From NCBI RefSeq assembly GCF_018324205.1, contig NZ_AP023356.1:5438001-5502000 (forward strand): DNA of 64,000 bases, in the 5' to 3' direction. Under the pieces are notes generated by a model. It was not told the DNA's origin, searched no databases, and was given only the letters and a program-made list of their open reading frames with translations. Source of the stretch: Actinoplanes ianthinogenes. GTDB taxonomy: Bacteria; Actinomycetota; Actinomycetes; Mycobacteriales; Micromonosporaceae. The first letter of the stretch is position 1. The number at the start of each line of letters is the position of its first letter. Made by a program: the position numbers and the translations under genes. Positions 25,644-33,927 of this stretch are shown in pieces.

Positions 25644-25924
25644 CGCACGGCCCGCAGGCGGGTGGCGGCACGGTGGTCGGCGTCGCCGTACGCCGCAAGG
25701 GTCGTCTCGATCTGATCCGCCGCGGTCGTGAGATCCGCGCCGACCGTGAGCAAGCCCTGCTCGGCCGCGTCCGCGGCGGTGGACGTGGCGCCGGACGACG
25801 CCCAGCGTGGGCCGGGCACGGGCGGTGGCGCCGAGGCGGCGGCCCGCACCCGGGACGCCGTCGCGAGGATCGCGGAGGCGGCCCGGCGCAGCTCCGTGGC
25901 GTCGACGTCGAGATCGGGATTCAT
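25640..25924 (-). CDS. Small WXG100/EspC-like type VII secretion target-type protein
   Basis: A 94-residue, mostly helical protein (MNPDLDVDATELRRAASAIL, then WASSGATSTAADAAEQG and TAADQIETTLAAYGDAD) with two helical arms around a W-x-S-type turn, as in ESX substrates. ATG 25924 follows GGAGGCTGCC. It is translationally coupled to the DUF1023 hydrolase. No ESX secretion ATPase is present in the window, so secretion is inferred. Confidence 0.65.
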   Translation of the reverse strand: MNPDLDVDATELRRAASAILATASRVRAAASAPPPVPGPRWASSGATSTAADAAEQGLLTVGADLTTAADQIETTLAAYGDADHRAATRLRAVR

Positions 25925-25991
25925 GGCGGCAGCCTCCTGCGCTCCGGGGGACGGATGCGCCACGGTAGGCCGATTCCGGGAGGCCCGTGAC

Positions 25992-26029
25992 CGCCCTGTG
26001 GACAACGCTCGCGGCTCGTCCACAGGGCG
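25992..26029. repeat. 12-bp inverted repeat containing a DnaA-box-like 9-mer
   Basis: CGCCCTGTGGAC (25992-26003) pairs perfectly with GTCCACAGGGCG (26018-26029), loop 14 bases. TGTGGACAA at 25997-26005 is a perfect TTGTCCACA box in reverse. It lies between divergent genes just upstream of acpS. Confidence 0.7.
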
Positions 26030-26055
26030 TTCGGCGAGGACTAGGGTTGTCCGTT

Positions 26056-26424
26056 GTGATCGTGTCTGTCGGCATCGACGTCGTCCTGGTGGACCGCTTC
26101 GCCCGTGCGCTGGACCGGACCCCGCTGCTCGGGGACCGGCTGTTCACCGAGGCGGAGCGCCTGACCGGGTCGGGCAACCCGCGGTCGCCCGAGTCGCTGG
26201 CCGCCCGGTTCGCCGCGAAGGAGGCGGTGGCCAAGGCGCTCGGCGCACCGGCCGGGCTGCGCTGGCACGACTGCGAGATCGTCACCGATCCGGACGGACG
26301 GCCGTGGTTGACCGTTTCCGGTACGGTCGCCGCCGCCGCGTCCGAGCGCGGGATCAACCGGTGGCACCTGTCGCTGTCGCACGACGGCGGGATCGCGTCC
26401 GCGATGGTGGTGGCCGAGGCCTAG
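26056..26424 (+). CDS. acpS: Holo-[acyl-carrier-protein] synthase
   Basis: A 122-residue AcpS-type phosphopantetheinyl transferase, which activates the acyl carrier protein of fatty acid synthesis. Motifs are [16 protein letters not shown] (magnesium aspartate) and [17 protein letters not shown], with [10 protein letters not shown] later. I chose GTG 26056, which gives the family's normal start MIVSVGID. Upstream in-frame starts run into the inverted repeat. The gene is followed 16 bases later by nnr. Confidence 0.94.
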   Translation: MIVSVGIDVVLVDRFARALDRTPLLGDRLFTEAERLTGSGNPRSPESLAARFAAKEAVAKALGAPAGLRWHDCEIVTDPDGRPWLTVSGTVAAAASERGINRWHLSLSHDGGIASAMVVAEA

Positions 26425-26440
26425 GACTGGGGGAGGACGG

Positions 26441-27892
26441 ATGCGGCAGGCATGGCGGGTGGCCGACGTGCGCGCGGCGGAGAAGGCGCTGATGGCGACG
26501 CTGCCGGAGGGCACGCTGATGCAGCGGGCCGCGGCCGGCCTGGCCCGGCGATGCGCGCTGCTGCTCGGCGACACCGGCGGGGTCTACGGCGCCCGGGTGC
26601 TGCTGCTGGTCGGCAGCGGTGACAACGGCGGGGACACGCTCTATGCCGGCGCCGCGCTGGCCGCACGCGGCGCGCAGGTGCGGGCGCTGCTGCTCACCCC
26701 GGAACGGGTGCATCTGGCCGGGCTCGCCGCGCTGCGCCGGGCCGGTGGGTTCACCACCACCGACCTGCCGCCCCGGGCGGACCTGGTGCTGGACGGGATC
26801 GTCGGGATCGGCGCCACCGGCGGGCTGCGCCCGGACGCGGCCGCGATCGTGCGCCGCCTCGGTGACCTGCGCGGGCGGACCGGCGAGCGGGCCGTCGTGG
26901 TGGCCGTCGACGTGCCCAGCGGGGTGCGTGTGGACACCGGCGACGTGCCCGGCGAGGCGGTCACCGCGGACGTCACGGTGACTTTCGGCTGCCTGAAACC
27001 GGCGCACGTGGCCGGTCCCGCCGCGCCCCGCTGCGGGCAGATCGAGCTGGTCGACATCGGACTCGGCCCGGCGCTGGTCGCCGACCCGGCGGTGCGGGTG
27101 GCCGAGGCCGCCGACATCGCGGCCTGGTGGCCGACGCCCGGAGCGACCTCGGACAAGTACACCCGTGGCGTGGTCGGCCTGGCCACCGGCTCGGCGGCGT
27201 ACCCGGGCGCGGCCCTGCTCTCCACCTCCGGCGCGCTGGCCGGCCCGACCGGGATGGTCCGGTACGCCGGCAGCGCCCACCGCGAGGTGGTCCGCGCCCA
27301 CCCGTCGGTGGTGGCCGCTCCCCGGGTGGCCGACGCGGGCCGCGTGCAGGCCTGGGTCTGCGGCTCCGGGCTGGGCACCGGTGACCAGGCCCGCACCGAG
27401 CTGCGCAGCGTGCTGGCCACCCCGCTGCCGGTGGTGCTGGACGCCGACGCGATCACCATGCTGGTCGGCGGCGAGCACGCCGAGGACCTGCGCCGGGACG
27501 CGCCGCTGGTGCTGACCCCGCACGACGGCGAGTTCAAGCGGCTGGCCGGGGAGGCGCCGGGCAGCGACCGGATGGCCGCCGCGGCCAAACTGGCCGCCTG
27601 GACCAACGCGGTGGTGCTGCTCAAGGGCGACCGGACGATCGTGGCGACACCCGGCGGCGAGATCTGGGCCAATCCCACCGGCACCGCGGCGCTGGCCACC
27701 GCGGGCAGCGGCGACGTGCTGGCCGGGCTGCTCGGGTCGCTGCTCGCGGCCGGGCTGCCGGCGGTCCGGGCCGCGGTGGCGGCGGCGTACGTGCACGGCC
27801 TCGCCGGGCGCCGGGCGGCGCTGGACGGGCCGGTGACGGCGCCGGACGTGGCCGCCGCGGTGCGCCCGGTGGTCGCCGATCTGCTGGGCTGA
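26441..27892 (+). CDS. nnr: Bifunctional NAD(P)H-hydrate epimerase / ADP-dependent NAD(P)H-hydrate dehydratase
   Basis: A 483-residue repair enzyme for hydrated NADH and NADPH. The N-terminal YjeF_N epimerase domain (about 1-215) has LLVGSGDNGGDTLYAGAALA and VAVDVPSGVRVDTG. The C-terminal ribokinase-like dehydratase (about 225-483) has LTPHDGEFKRLAG, VLLKGDRTIVATPGG and TAGSGDVLAGLLGSLLAAG. The fused arrangement and the place between acpS and alr are standard for actinobacteria. ATG 26441 follows GGGGGAGGA. Confidence 0.96.
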   Translation: MRQAWRVADVRAAEKALMATLPEGTLMQRAAAGLARRCALLLGDTGGVYGARVLLLVGSGDNGGDTLYAGAALAARGAQVRALLLTPERVHLAGLAALRRAGGFTTTDLPPRADLVLDGIVGIGATGGLRPDAAAIVRRLGDLRGRTGERAVVVAVDVPSGVRVDTGDVPGEAVTADVTVTFGCLKPAHVAGPAAPRCGQIELVDIGLGPALVADPAVRVAEAADIAAWWPTPGATSDKYTRGVVGLATGSAAYPGAALLSTSGALAGPTGMVRYAGSAHREVVRAHPSVVAAPRVADAGRVQAWVCGSGLGTGDQARTELRSVLATPLPVVLDADAITMLVGGEHAEDLRRDAPLVLTPHDGEFKRLAGEAPGSDRMAAAAKLAAWTNAVVLLKGDRTIVATPGGEIWANPTGTAALATAGSGDVLAGLLGSLLAAGLPAVRAAVAAAYVHGLAGRRAALDGPVTAPDVAAAVRPVVADLLG

Positions 27893-27930
27893 ACCGGGGA
27901 ATTGTCATACCCCTCAGTAGGGTGGATGAC

Positions 27931-29049
27931 ATGTGGCAGGCCGAAGTCCGCGTCGATCTGGACGCCATCCGGGACAACGTCGCGACCCTGCGCGCCGGCA
28001 CCTCCGCCGAGGTGCTGGTCGCGGTCAAGGCGGACGGTTATGGGCACGGCATGGTCCCGTCCGCCCGCGCGGCGGTGGCCGGCGGCGCGACCTGGCTCGG
28101 CGTGGCCACCCTCGACGAGGCGCTGGAGCTGCGCCGGGCCGGGATCGAGGCGCGGGTGCTGGCCTGGCTGATCGCTCCCGGTCTCCCGCTGCACGAGGGG
28201 ATCGCGGCGGGCATCGACCTCAGCGCCGCCACCCCGGCCCTGCTCGACGAGCTGGTCACCGCCGCGCGGCGGGCCGGGCAGCCGGCCCGGGTGCACCTCA
28301 AGCTGGACACCGGGCTGTCCCGGGGCGGCGCCGTGCCGGACGAGTGGCCCGCGCTGTTCGAGGCGGCGGCCAAGGCGCAGGCCGGCGGGGACGTCGAGAT
28401 CGTCGGGGTGTGGAGCCACTTCGCCTGCGCCGACGAGCCGGGTCACGAGTCGGTCGACCGGCAGCTCGCGGTCTTCGCCGACGGGCTCGCCCTGGCCGGG
28501 CAGTTCGGCCTGGCCCCGCGATATCGGCACATCGCCAACTCGGCGGCCACCCTGACCCGGCCGGACGCGCACTTCGACCTGGTCCGGGTCGGCATCGCGG
28601 CCTACGGGCTGTCCCCGATCGCCGGCGAGACCTTCGGCCTGCGGCCGGCGATGACCGCCCGGGCCCGGGTCACCCTGACCAAGCGGGTGCCCGCGGGGCA
28701 GGGCGTTTCGTACGGGTTGACCTATCACACCGCCGCCGAGACCACCCTGGCCGTGGTCCCGCTGGGTTACGGCGACGGGGTGCCGCGGCACGCGTCCAGC
28801 GCCGGTCCGGTGCGGATCGGTGACGTGACCGCGCGGATCGCCGGGCGGGTCTGCATGGACCAGGTGGTCGTCGACGTCGGGGATGCGCCGGTGACGGCCG
28901 GGGATGTGGCGACGCTCTTCGGGCCGGGGGACGACGGCGGGCCGACGGCCGACGATTGGGCGGCGGCCACCGGGACCATCAACTACGAGATCGTCACGCG
29001 GTTCGGGAGCAGCCGGGTGCCCCGGGTCTACACCGGGGAGCTCGCATGA
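27931..29049 (+). CDS. alr: Alanine racemase
   Basis: A 372-residue PLP enzyme that makes D-alanine for peptidoglycan. The PLP lysine is K33 in VAVKADGYGHG, the catalytic tyrosine region is GVSYGLTYHT, and VCMDQVVVDVGD lies near the C-terminus. ATG 27931 has AGGGTGG upstream; the GTG at 27922 would add three residues. A short perfect palindrome, GAGCTCGC (29038-29045) with GCGAGCTC (29050-29057), spans the stop codon. Confidence 0.97.
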   Translation: MWQAEVRVDLDAIRDNVATLRAGTSAEVLVAVKADGYGHGMVPSARAAVAGGATWLGVATLDEALELRRAGIEARVLAWLIAPGLPLHEGIAAGIDLSAATPALLDELVTAARRAGQPARVHLKLDTGLSRGGAVPDEWPALFEAAAKAQAGGDVEIVGVWSHFACADEPGHESVDRQLAVFADGLALAGQFGLAPRYRHIANSAATLTRPDAHFDLVRVGIAAYGLSPIAGETFGLRPAMTARARVTLTKRVPAGQGVSYGLTYHTAAETTLAVVPLGYGDGVPRHASSAGPVRIGDVTARIAGRVCMDQVVVDVGDAPVTAGDVATLFGPGDDGGPTADDWAAATGTINYEIVTRFGSSRVPRVYTGELA

Positions 29050-29122
29050 GCGAGCTCGCGCGTGAATCGGTCGGCTCAGCCTTCGACTCATGGCGGCGCC
29101 GGAGCGCAGCGGAGGTGACGGC

Positions 29123-30277
29123 ATGAGCCCGTCGCGGGCGGCCAAGCGGGCCGGGATCGCCGGGGCTGTCGTCGGTGTCGCGGCGGCCGGGCTGGCGACC
29201 GCGTTCGCCGTGGAGCGGGCGCTGGTGCGGCGTTCGGTCAACAAGCCCGGTGATCCCTATGTGGACGAGCCGTTCGGGGATCAGCCGTTCGACGAGTCGC
29301 TGACGGTCACCGCGGCGGACGGGACCGACCTGCATGTCGAGATCGTGAATCCGCGGGTGCGGCCGGAGCCGGAGGCGCCCGCCGCGCCGCCGGCGCCACG
29401 GCGCTGGCTGGGCCGCAGAAAACCCGGGAAGTCGGACGGCGTGGTCACGGGCGGCAAGCCGACGATCGTCTTCGTGCACGGGTTCGCCCTGGACATGGGG
29501 ACCTTCTACTTCCAGCGCAAGGCGCTCGCCGAGCTGGGGGAGTATCGGCTGGTCTTCTACGACCAGCCCGGTCACGGCCGCTCCTCGAAACTGCAGTCCG
29601 GGACGTATGACATCGCCGCGCTCGGCAGGTCGCTGGCGGCGGTGCTCGACGCGACCGTGCCGGACGGGCACATCATCCTGGTCGGCCACTCGATGGGCGG
29701 CATGACGATCATGGCGTTCGCGGAGCAGTTCCCGGAGTGGTTCGGCAACCGGGTCACCGGCGTGGTGCTGATGTCCACTTCGGCCGGTCTGTTCGACAAG
29801 GCCACTCTCGGGGTGACCAATGTGGTGGCCCGGGTCAGCGCGCCGTTCTTCCCGCTCTGGGACAAGGCGGCCAAGCTGGGCGGCGGCACCATCGACCGGG
29901 CCCGGGTGGCCTCCTCCGACCTGGCCTGGCTGCTCACCCGGCGTTACGGGTTCGGCGAGGCGAAACCCAGCCCGTCGCTGGTCACCTTCGTGGAGAGCAT
30001 GAACTCCAAGACCTCGGTGGAGACGCTCACCAAGTACCTCAACACGCTCTACCGGCACAGCCGCCTGCCGGCGCTCTCCGCGCTGCGCGGGGTGCCGGTG
30101 CTGGTGATCGTGGGAGACCGGGACTACCTGACGCCGGTGACCCACTCCGAGGAGATCATCCAGCAGCTGCCCGAGGCCGAGCTGCTCAAGGTGGAGAACA
30201 GCGGACACGTGGTGATGCTGGAGAAAGCCGACGAGGTCAACGCCGCCCTGATCCCCTTCCTGGAGAAGATCTCGTGA
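29123..30277 (+). CDS. Membrane-anchored alpha/beta hydrolase
   Basis: A 384-residue protein with an N-terminal hydrophobic anchor (about 12-32: AGIAGAVVGVAAAGLATAF). The alpha/beta-hydrolase domain has the oxyanion segment FVHGFALDMG, nucleophile motif GHSMGGMTIM, an aspartate in GDRDYLTP and a histidine in NSGHVVMLE. ATG 29123 follows GGAGGTGACGG. Its stop overlaps the tsaE start, so it belongs to the t6A gene run by transcription, though not obviously by function. Such hydrolases between alr and tsaE are common in actinobacteria. Substrate is unknown. Confidence 0.85.
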   Translation: MSPSRAAKRAGIAGAVVGVAAAGLATAFAVERALVRRSVNKPGDPYVDEPFGDQPFDESLTVTAADGTDLHVEIVNPRVRPEPEAPAAPPAPRRWLGRRKPGKSDGVVTGGKPTIVFVHGFALDMGTFYFQRKALAELGEYRLVFYDQPGHGRSSKLQSGTYDIAALGRSLAAVLDATVPDGHIILVGHSMGGMTIMAFAEQFPEWFGNRVTGVVLMSTSAGLFDKATLGVTNVVARVSAPFFPLWDKAAKLGGGTIDRARVASSDLAWLLTRRYGFGEAKPSPSLVTFVESMNSKTSVETLTKYLNTLYRHSRLPALSALRGVPVLVIVGDRDYLTPVTHSEEIIQQLPEAELLKVENSGHVVMLEKADEVNAALIPFLEKIS

Positions 30278-30723
30278 AGCTGACCACCGTCGAGCAGACC
30301 CAGGCCTTCGGCCGCCGGCTCGCCGCCGTGCTGCGCCCGGGCGACCTGGTGCTGCTCGCCGGCCCGCTGGGGGCCGGCAAGACCGCGCTGGTGCAGGGCA
30401 TCGGCGCGGGGCTGGGCGTGCAGGGGCCGATCACCTCGCCCACCTTCGTGATCGCCCGGGTGCATCGGGGGCCGGTGCCGCTGGTGCACGCGGACGCGTA
30501 CCGGCTGGGCGACCGGCCCGATCCGCGCGCCGAGATCGACGACCTGGACCTGGACGCCGCCGCCGAGGAGGCGGTCACCGTGGTGGAGTGGGGCGCCGGT
30601 CTGGTCGAGCAGCTGAACGACGAGTATCTGCTGGTCCGTATCGACCGGCTGGACGACGACACCCGAGTGATCGAACTGGTGCCGCACGGCGGCGACTGGG
30701 CCCGACGACTGGAGAGAATGTGA
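30274..30723 (+). CDS. tsaE: tRNA t6A37 biosynthesis ATPase TsaE
   Basis: A 149-residue P-loop protein that assists TsaB-TsaD in making N6-threonylcarbamoyladenosine at tRNA position 37. Walker A is GPLGAGKTALVQG, followed by the family's SPTFVIARVH, HADAYRL and VTVVEWG. GTG 30274 overlaps the upstream stop, and its own end overlaps ung by four bases. Confidence 0.96.
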   Translation: MKLTTVEQTQAFGRRLAAVLRPGDLVLLAGPLGAGKTALVQGIGAGLGVQGPITSPTFVIARVHRGPVPLVHADAYRLGDRPDPRAEIDDLDLDAAAEEAVTVVEWGAGLVEQLNDEYLLVRIDRLDDDTRVIELVPHGGDWARRLERM

Positions 30724-31403
30724 ACCTGACCGAGCTGCTTCCCGCCGAGTGGCGTGCCGAGCTCGCCCCGTTCCTGGACGAGAAGGCGACCGCCGCGCTG
30801 GGCGAGTTCGTCGCCGCGGAGTACGCCGAGCACACCGTGTACCCGCCGGTGGAGGACCTGTTCTCGGCGTACCGGCTGTGCCTGCCGGAGCAGACCCGGG
30901 TGCTGATCCTGGGGCAGGACCCCTACCACGGCGCGGGGCAGGCGCACGGCCTGAGCTTCAGCGTGCGCGACGGCGTCCGGGTGCCCCCCTCGCTGCGCAA
31001 CGTCTTCAAGGAGCTGGCCGAGGACGTCAACATCGCCCCGCCGAAAAGCGGGAACCTCACCGGGTGGGCGGAGCAGGGGGTGCTGCTGCTCAACGCGGTG
31101 CTCACCGTCCGGGCCGGCAAGGCCGCCTCGCACGCGAACAAGGGCTGGGAGACGTTCACCGACGCCACCATCCGCGCGCTCAACGAGCGGAACGAGCGGA
31201 TCGTCTTCCTGCTCTGGGGCAACTACGCGAAAAAGAAGGCCGGGCTGATCACCAACCCGGTGCACGCGGTGCTGGAGGCCGGGCACCCGAGCCCGATGAA
31301 CCCGGCCGGGTTCCTCGGCTCGCGGCCGTTCAGCGCGGCGAACAAGGCGCTCGCCGACGGCGGCCGGCCGGTCATCAACTGGGACCCGCGCCCGGCGGCG
31401 TAA
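30720..31403 (+). CDS. ung: Uracil-DNA glycosylase (family 1)
   Basis: A 227-residue enzyme that removes uracil from DNA. The catalytic aspartate is D67 in LILGQDPYHGAGQAHGLSFSV. The DNA-intercalation loop is HPSPMNPAGF, and FLLWGNYAKKK is conserved. GTG 30720 overlaps the tsaE stop. It is inserted in the middle of the t6A genes (tsaE-ung-tsaB-rimI-tsaD). Confidence 0.97.
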   Translation: MNLTELLPAEWRAELAPFLDEKATAALGEFVAAEYAEHTVYPPVEDLFSAYRLCLPEQTRVLILGQDPYHGAGQAHGLSFSVRDGVRVPPSLRNVFKELAEDVNIAPPKSGNLTGWAEQGVLLLNAVLTVRAGKAASHANKGWETFTDATIRALNERNERIVFLLWGNYAKKKAGLITNPVHAVLEAGHPSPMNPAGFLGSRPFSAANKALADGGRPVINWDPRPAA

Positions 31404-31481
31404 CGGTCGCCGGCGCGAGGCGGGTCGCGGGAGCGGGCGAGCTTCGGGTGGGCGTCCGGGGCCGGGGGATAAGGTTCAGGC

Positions 31482-32138
31482 GTGCTCGTTCTTGCTCTGG
31501 ACACCGCGACGCCGGCTTCGACGGCCGCGCTCGTGGAGGTCACCGCGGACGGTTTGTTCGGGGTGGCGGAAAGCCGGACCGTCGACCCCCGCGCGCACGG
31601 GGAGAAGCTGGCGCCGGAGATCGCGGCGGTGCTCGCCGAGGCCGGGCTGCGCCCCCGTGACCTGGGCGCCATCGTGGCCGGCCTGGGCCCGGGACCGTTC
31701 ACCGGTCTGCGGGTGGGGCTGGCCACGGCGGCGAGCATGGGTCAGGCGCTCGGGATCCCGGCCTACGGGGTGTGTTCGCTGGACGCGCTGGGCCGGGCGG
31801 CCGGGCCGGGGCGGGTGCTGATCGCCACGGACGCGCGGCGGCGTGAGGTGTATTACGGGACGTATGCTGATGGCGTACGGGAAACCGGTCCTGATGTTGC
31901 GAAGCCCGCGGATGTCACGATAAATGCGGACAGGGCGGCGGGTGAGGGCGCGCTGAAATACGGTGACGTCTTCGGGCTGCCGGTGGAGGAGCACCTGCTC
32001 TATCCGCCGGGTGCGGCCCTGGTGGCGATCGCGGCCGACCGGATCCGGGCCGGGGCGCCCGGCGAGATCCTCACCCCGCTCTATCTGCGCCGGCCGGACG
32101 CCGTCGAACCGGCCGGGCGCAAGCCGGTGCTGACCTGA
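31482..32138 (+). CDS. tsaB: tRNA t6A37 biosynthesis protein TsaB
   Basis: A 218-residue ASKHA-fold partner of TsaD. Typical segments are VLALDTATPASTAALVE, the signature AIVAGLGPGPFTGLRVGLATAASM and GVCSLDALG. It lacks the metal-binding histidines of TsaD, as expected for TsaB. GTG 31482 is the start. Its TGA shares one base with the ATG of rimI. Confidence 0.95.
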   Translation: MLVLALDTATPASTAALVEVTADGLFGVAESRTVDPRAHGEKLAPEIAAVLAEAGLRPRDLGAIVAGLGPGPFTGLRVGLATAASMGQALGIPAYGVCSLDALGRAAGPGRVLIATDARRREVYYGTYADGVRETGPDVAKPADVTINADRAAGEGALKYGDVFGLPVEEHLLYPPGAALVAIAADRIRAGAPGEILTPLYLRRPDAVEPAGRKPVLT

Positions 32139-32575
32139 TGCGGATCGAGCGGCTCCGCTGGTGGCACATCGAGGAGATCCTCCCGCTCGAGGAGGACCTC
32201 TTCGGCGCGGAGAAGTGGTCGGCCGCGATGTTCTGGAACGAGCTGGCCCAGCGCAACTACTACGTCGTCGCCCTGGACGGCGACGCCGTCGCGGGCTACG
32301 CCGGCCTGTCCATCGTGGACAAGGAAGAGTCCTGGGTGCAGAACATCGCGGTCCGGCGCGACGCCCAGCGCCTCGGGATCGGCCGCGCCCTGCTGGAGGA
32401 CCTGCTCGCCGAGGTCGCGCGGCAGGACGTGCAGCGGACCCTGCTCGAGGTGGCCGTCGACAACCACCCGGCTCAAAAGCTTTACGCCACCTACGATTTC
32501 GAGCCGGTCGGCATCCGGCGCGGCTACTACCAACCCAGCAACACGGACGCCCTGGTGATGATGCGAGATGCGTGA
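32138..32575 (+). CDS. rimI: Ribosomal protein S18-alanine N-acetyltransferase RimI-like
   Basis: A 145-residue GNAT acetyltransferase. It has [19 protein letters not shown] at the start, acetyl-CoA loop [18 protein letters not shown], and [28 protein letters not shown], the RimI signature. It sits between tsaB and tsaD with overlaps on both sides, as in many bacteria. Target protein is inferred from family. Confidence 0.93.
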   Translation: MRIERLRWWHIEEILPLEEDLFGAEKWSAAMFWNELAQRNYYVVALDGDAVAGYAGLSIVDKEESWVQNIAVRRDAQRLGIGRALLEDLLAEVARQDVQRTLLEVAVDNHPAQKLYATYDFEPVGIRRGYYQPSNTDALVMMRDA

Positions 32576-33620
32576 CGAGCCCCTGGTCCTCGGGATCGAG
32601 ACCTCCTGCGACGAGACCGGTGTCGGCATCGTGCGCGGGCACACCCTGCTCGCCGACGCGCTGGCGTCCAGTGTGGAGCAGCACGCCCGGTTCGGCGGCG
32701 TGGTGCCCGAGGTGGCCAGCCGCGCGCACCTGGAGGCGCTGGTCCCGACCATGCAGCGGGCGCTCGACGACGCCGGCGTCACGCTGGCCGACATCGACGC
32801 GATCGCGGTGACCAGCGGTCCCGGCCTGGCCGGTGCGCTGCTGGTCGGGGTGGCCGCGGCCAAGGGCTACGCGCTGGCCGCCGAGAAGCCGATCTACGGG
32901 GTGAACCACCTGGCCGCACACGTCGCGGTGGACACCCTGGAGCACGGTCCGCTGCCCGAGCCGGCGGTGGCCATGCTGGTCTCCGGCGGGCACTCGTCGC
33001 TGCTGCTGGTCGACGACCTGACCGCGGGCGTCACTCCGCTCGGCGCGACCATCGACGACGCGGCCGGCGAGGCCTTCGACAAGGTGGCCCGGCTGCTCGG
33101 GCTGGGCTTCCCGGGCGGCCCGATCATCGACCGCTCGGCGCGCGACGGCGACCCCGGGTCGATCGTGTTCCCGCGCGGCCTGACCGCGCCGAAAGACCAG
33201 GCCGCGCACCGGTTCGACTTCTCCTTCTCCGGCCTGAAGACGGCGGTGGCCCGCTGGGTGGAGGCGCGCGAGCGGGCCGGCGAGCCGGTGCCGGTCGCCG
33301 ACGTCTCGGCCAGCTTCCAGGAGGCGGTCTGCGACGTGCTCACCGCCAAGGCGATCGACGCCTGCCGGACCAGCGGCGTGCGCACGCTGGTGATCGGCGG
33401 CGGGGTGGCGGCGAACTCGCGGCTGCGGGTGCTCGCCGAGCAGCGCGCGGCCCAGCACGGCATCACGGTGCGGGTGCCGCGGCCGCAGCTGTGCACCGAC
33501 AACGGGGCGATGGTGGCGGCGCTCGGCTCGCACCTGGTCGCCGCCGGCGTCGCGCCGAGCCGGCTCGATCTGCCGGCGGATTCCTCGATGAGTTTGACCA
33601 CGGTCAGCGTGCCGGGGTAG
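32568..33620 (+). CDS. tsaD: tRNA N6-adenosine threonylcarbamoyltransferase TsaD
   Basis: A 350-residue ASKHA enzyme that transfers the threonylcarbamoyl group to A37 of tRNAs. It shows [15 protein letters not shown], the metal-binding HLAAH in [20 protein letters not shown] and the C-terminal [13 protein letters not shown]. The ATG overlaps rimI by eight bases. Confidence 0.97.
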   Translation: MRDEPLVLGIETSCDETGVGIVRGHTLLADALASSVEQHARFGGVVPEVASRAHLEALVPTMQRALDDAGVTLADIDAIAVTSGPGLAGALLVGVAAAKGYALAAEKPIYGVNHLAAHVAVDTLEHGPLPEPAVAMLVSGGHSSLLLVDDLTAGVTPLGATIDDAAGEAFDKVARLLGLGFPGGPIIDRSARDGDPGSIVFPRGLTAPKDQAAHRFDFSFSGLKTAVARWVEARERAGEPVPVADVSASFQEAVCDVLTAKAIDACRTSGVRTLVIGGGVAANSRLRVLAEQRAAQHGITVRVPRPQLCTDNGAMVAALGSHLVAAGVAPSRLDLPADSSMSLTTVSVPG

Positions 33621-33629
33621 GAAGCCTTC

Positions 33630-33884
33630 ATGATCGCGCGGATGTGGGAGGTGCGGGCCTCGCGCAGCGGCTTCGACGAGCTGCTGAGCTGGGTCTGCGA
33701 CACGGCGGTGCCCTCGCTGGAGGTGCTGCCACAACATGTGTCGAGTGACGTCTATTCGTCCACGGATCATCGCATCGTCGTCATCACCAAATGGCGAAAC
33801 ACCCCGGAGAGCCTGCCCGCGCCACCGGAGAAGCTGGTAGCACGCGCTCCACACGTCTGGGATTTCACTCCCGTCGATCGCTGA
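33630..33884 (+). CDS. Small antibiotic-biosynthesis-monooxygenase-like (ABM fold) protein
   Basis: An 84-residue protein (MIARMWEVRASRSGFDELLSW, then LEVLPQHVSSDVYSSTDHRIVVITKW and HVWDFTPVD) with the strand-helix pattern of dimeric alpha-beta-barrel proteins. It begins 10 bases after tsaD and is likely co-transcribed. No catalytic residues can be assigned. Small ABM-like genes next to tsaD are known in actinobacteria. It is supported by position and codon use rather than by a strong motif. Confidence 0.65.
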   Translation: MIARMWEVRASRSGFDELLSWVCDTAVPSLEVLPQHVSSDVYSSTDHRIVVITKWRNTPESLPAPPEKLVARAPHVWDFTPVDR

Positions 33885-33927
33885 GCGGTCGCAGCCCGGG
33901 CATTCCGGCCTTACCGTCGGGAGCCTG

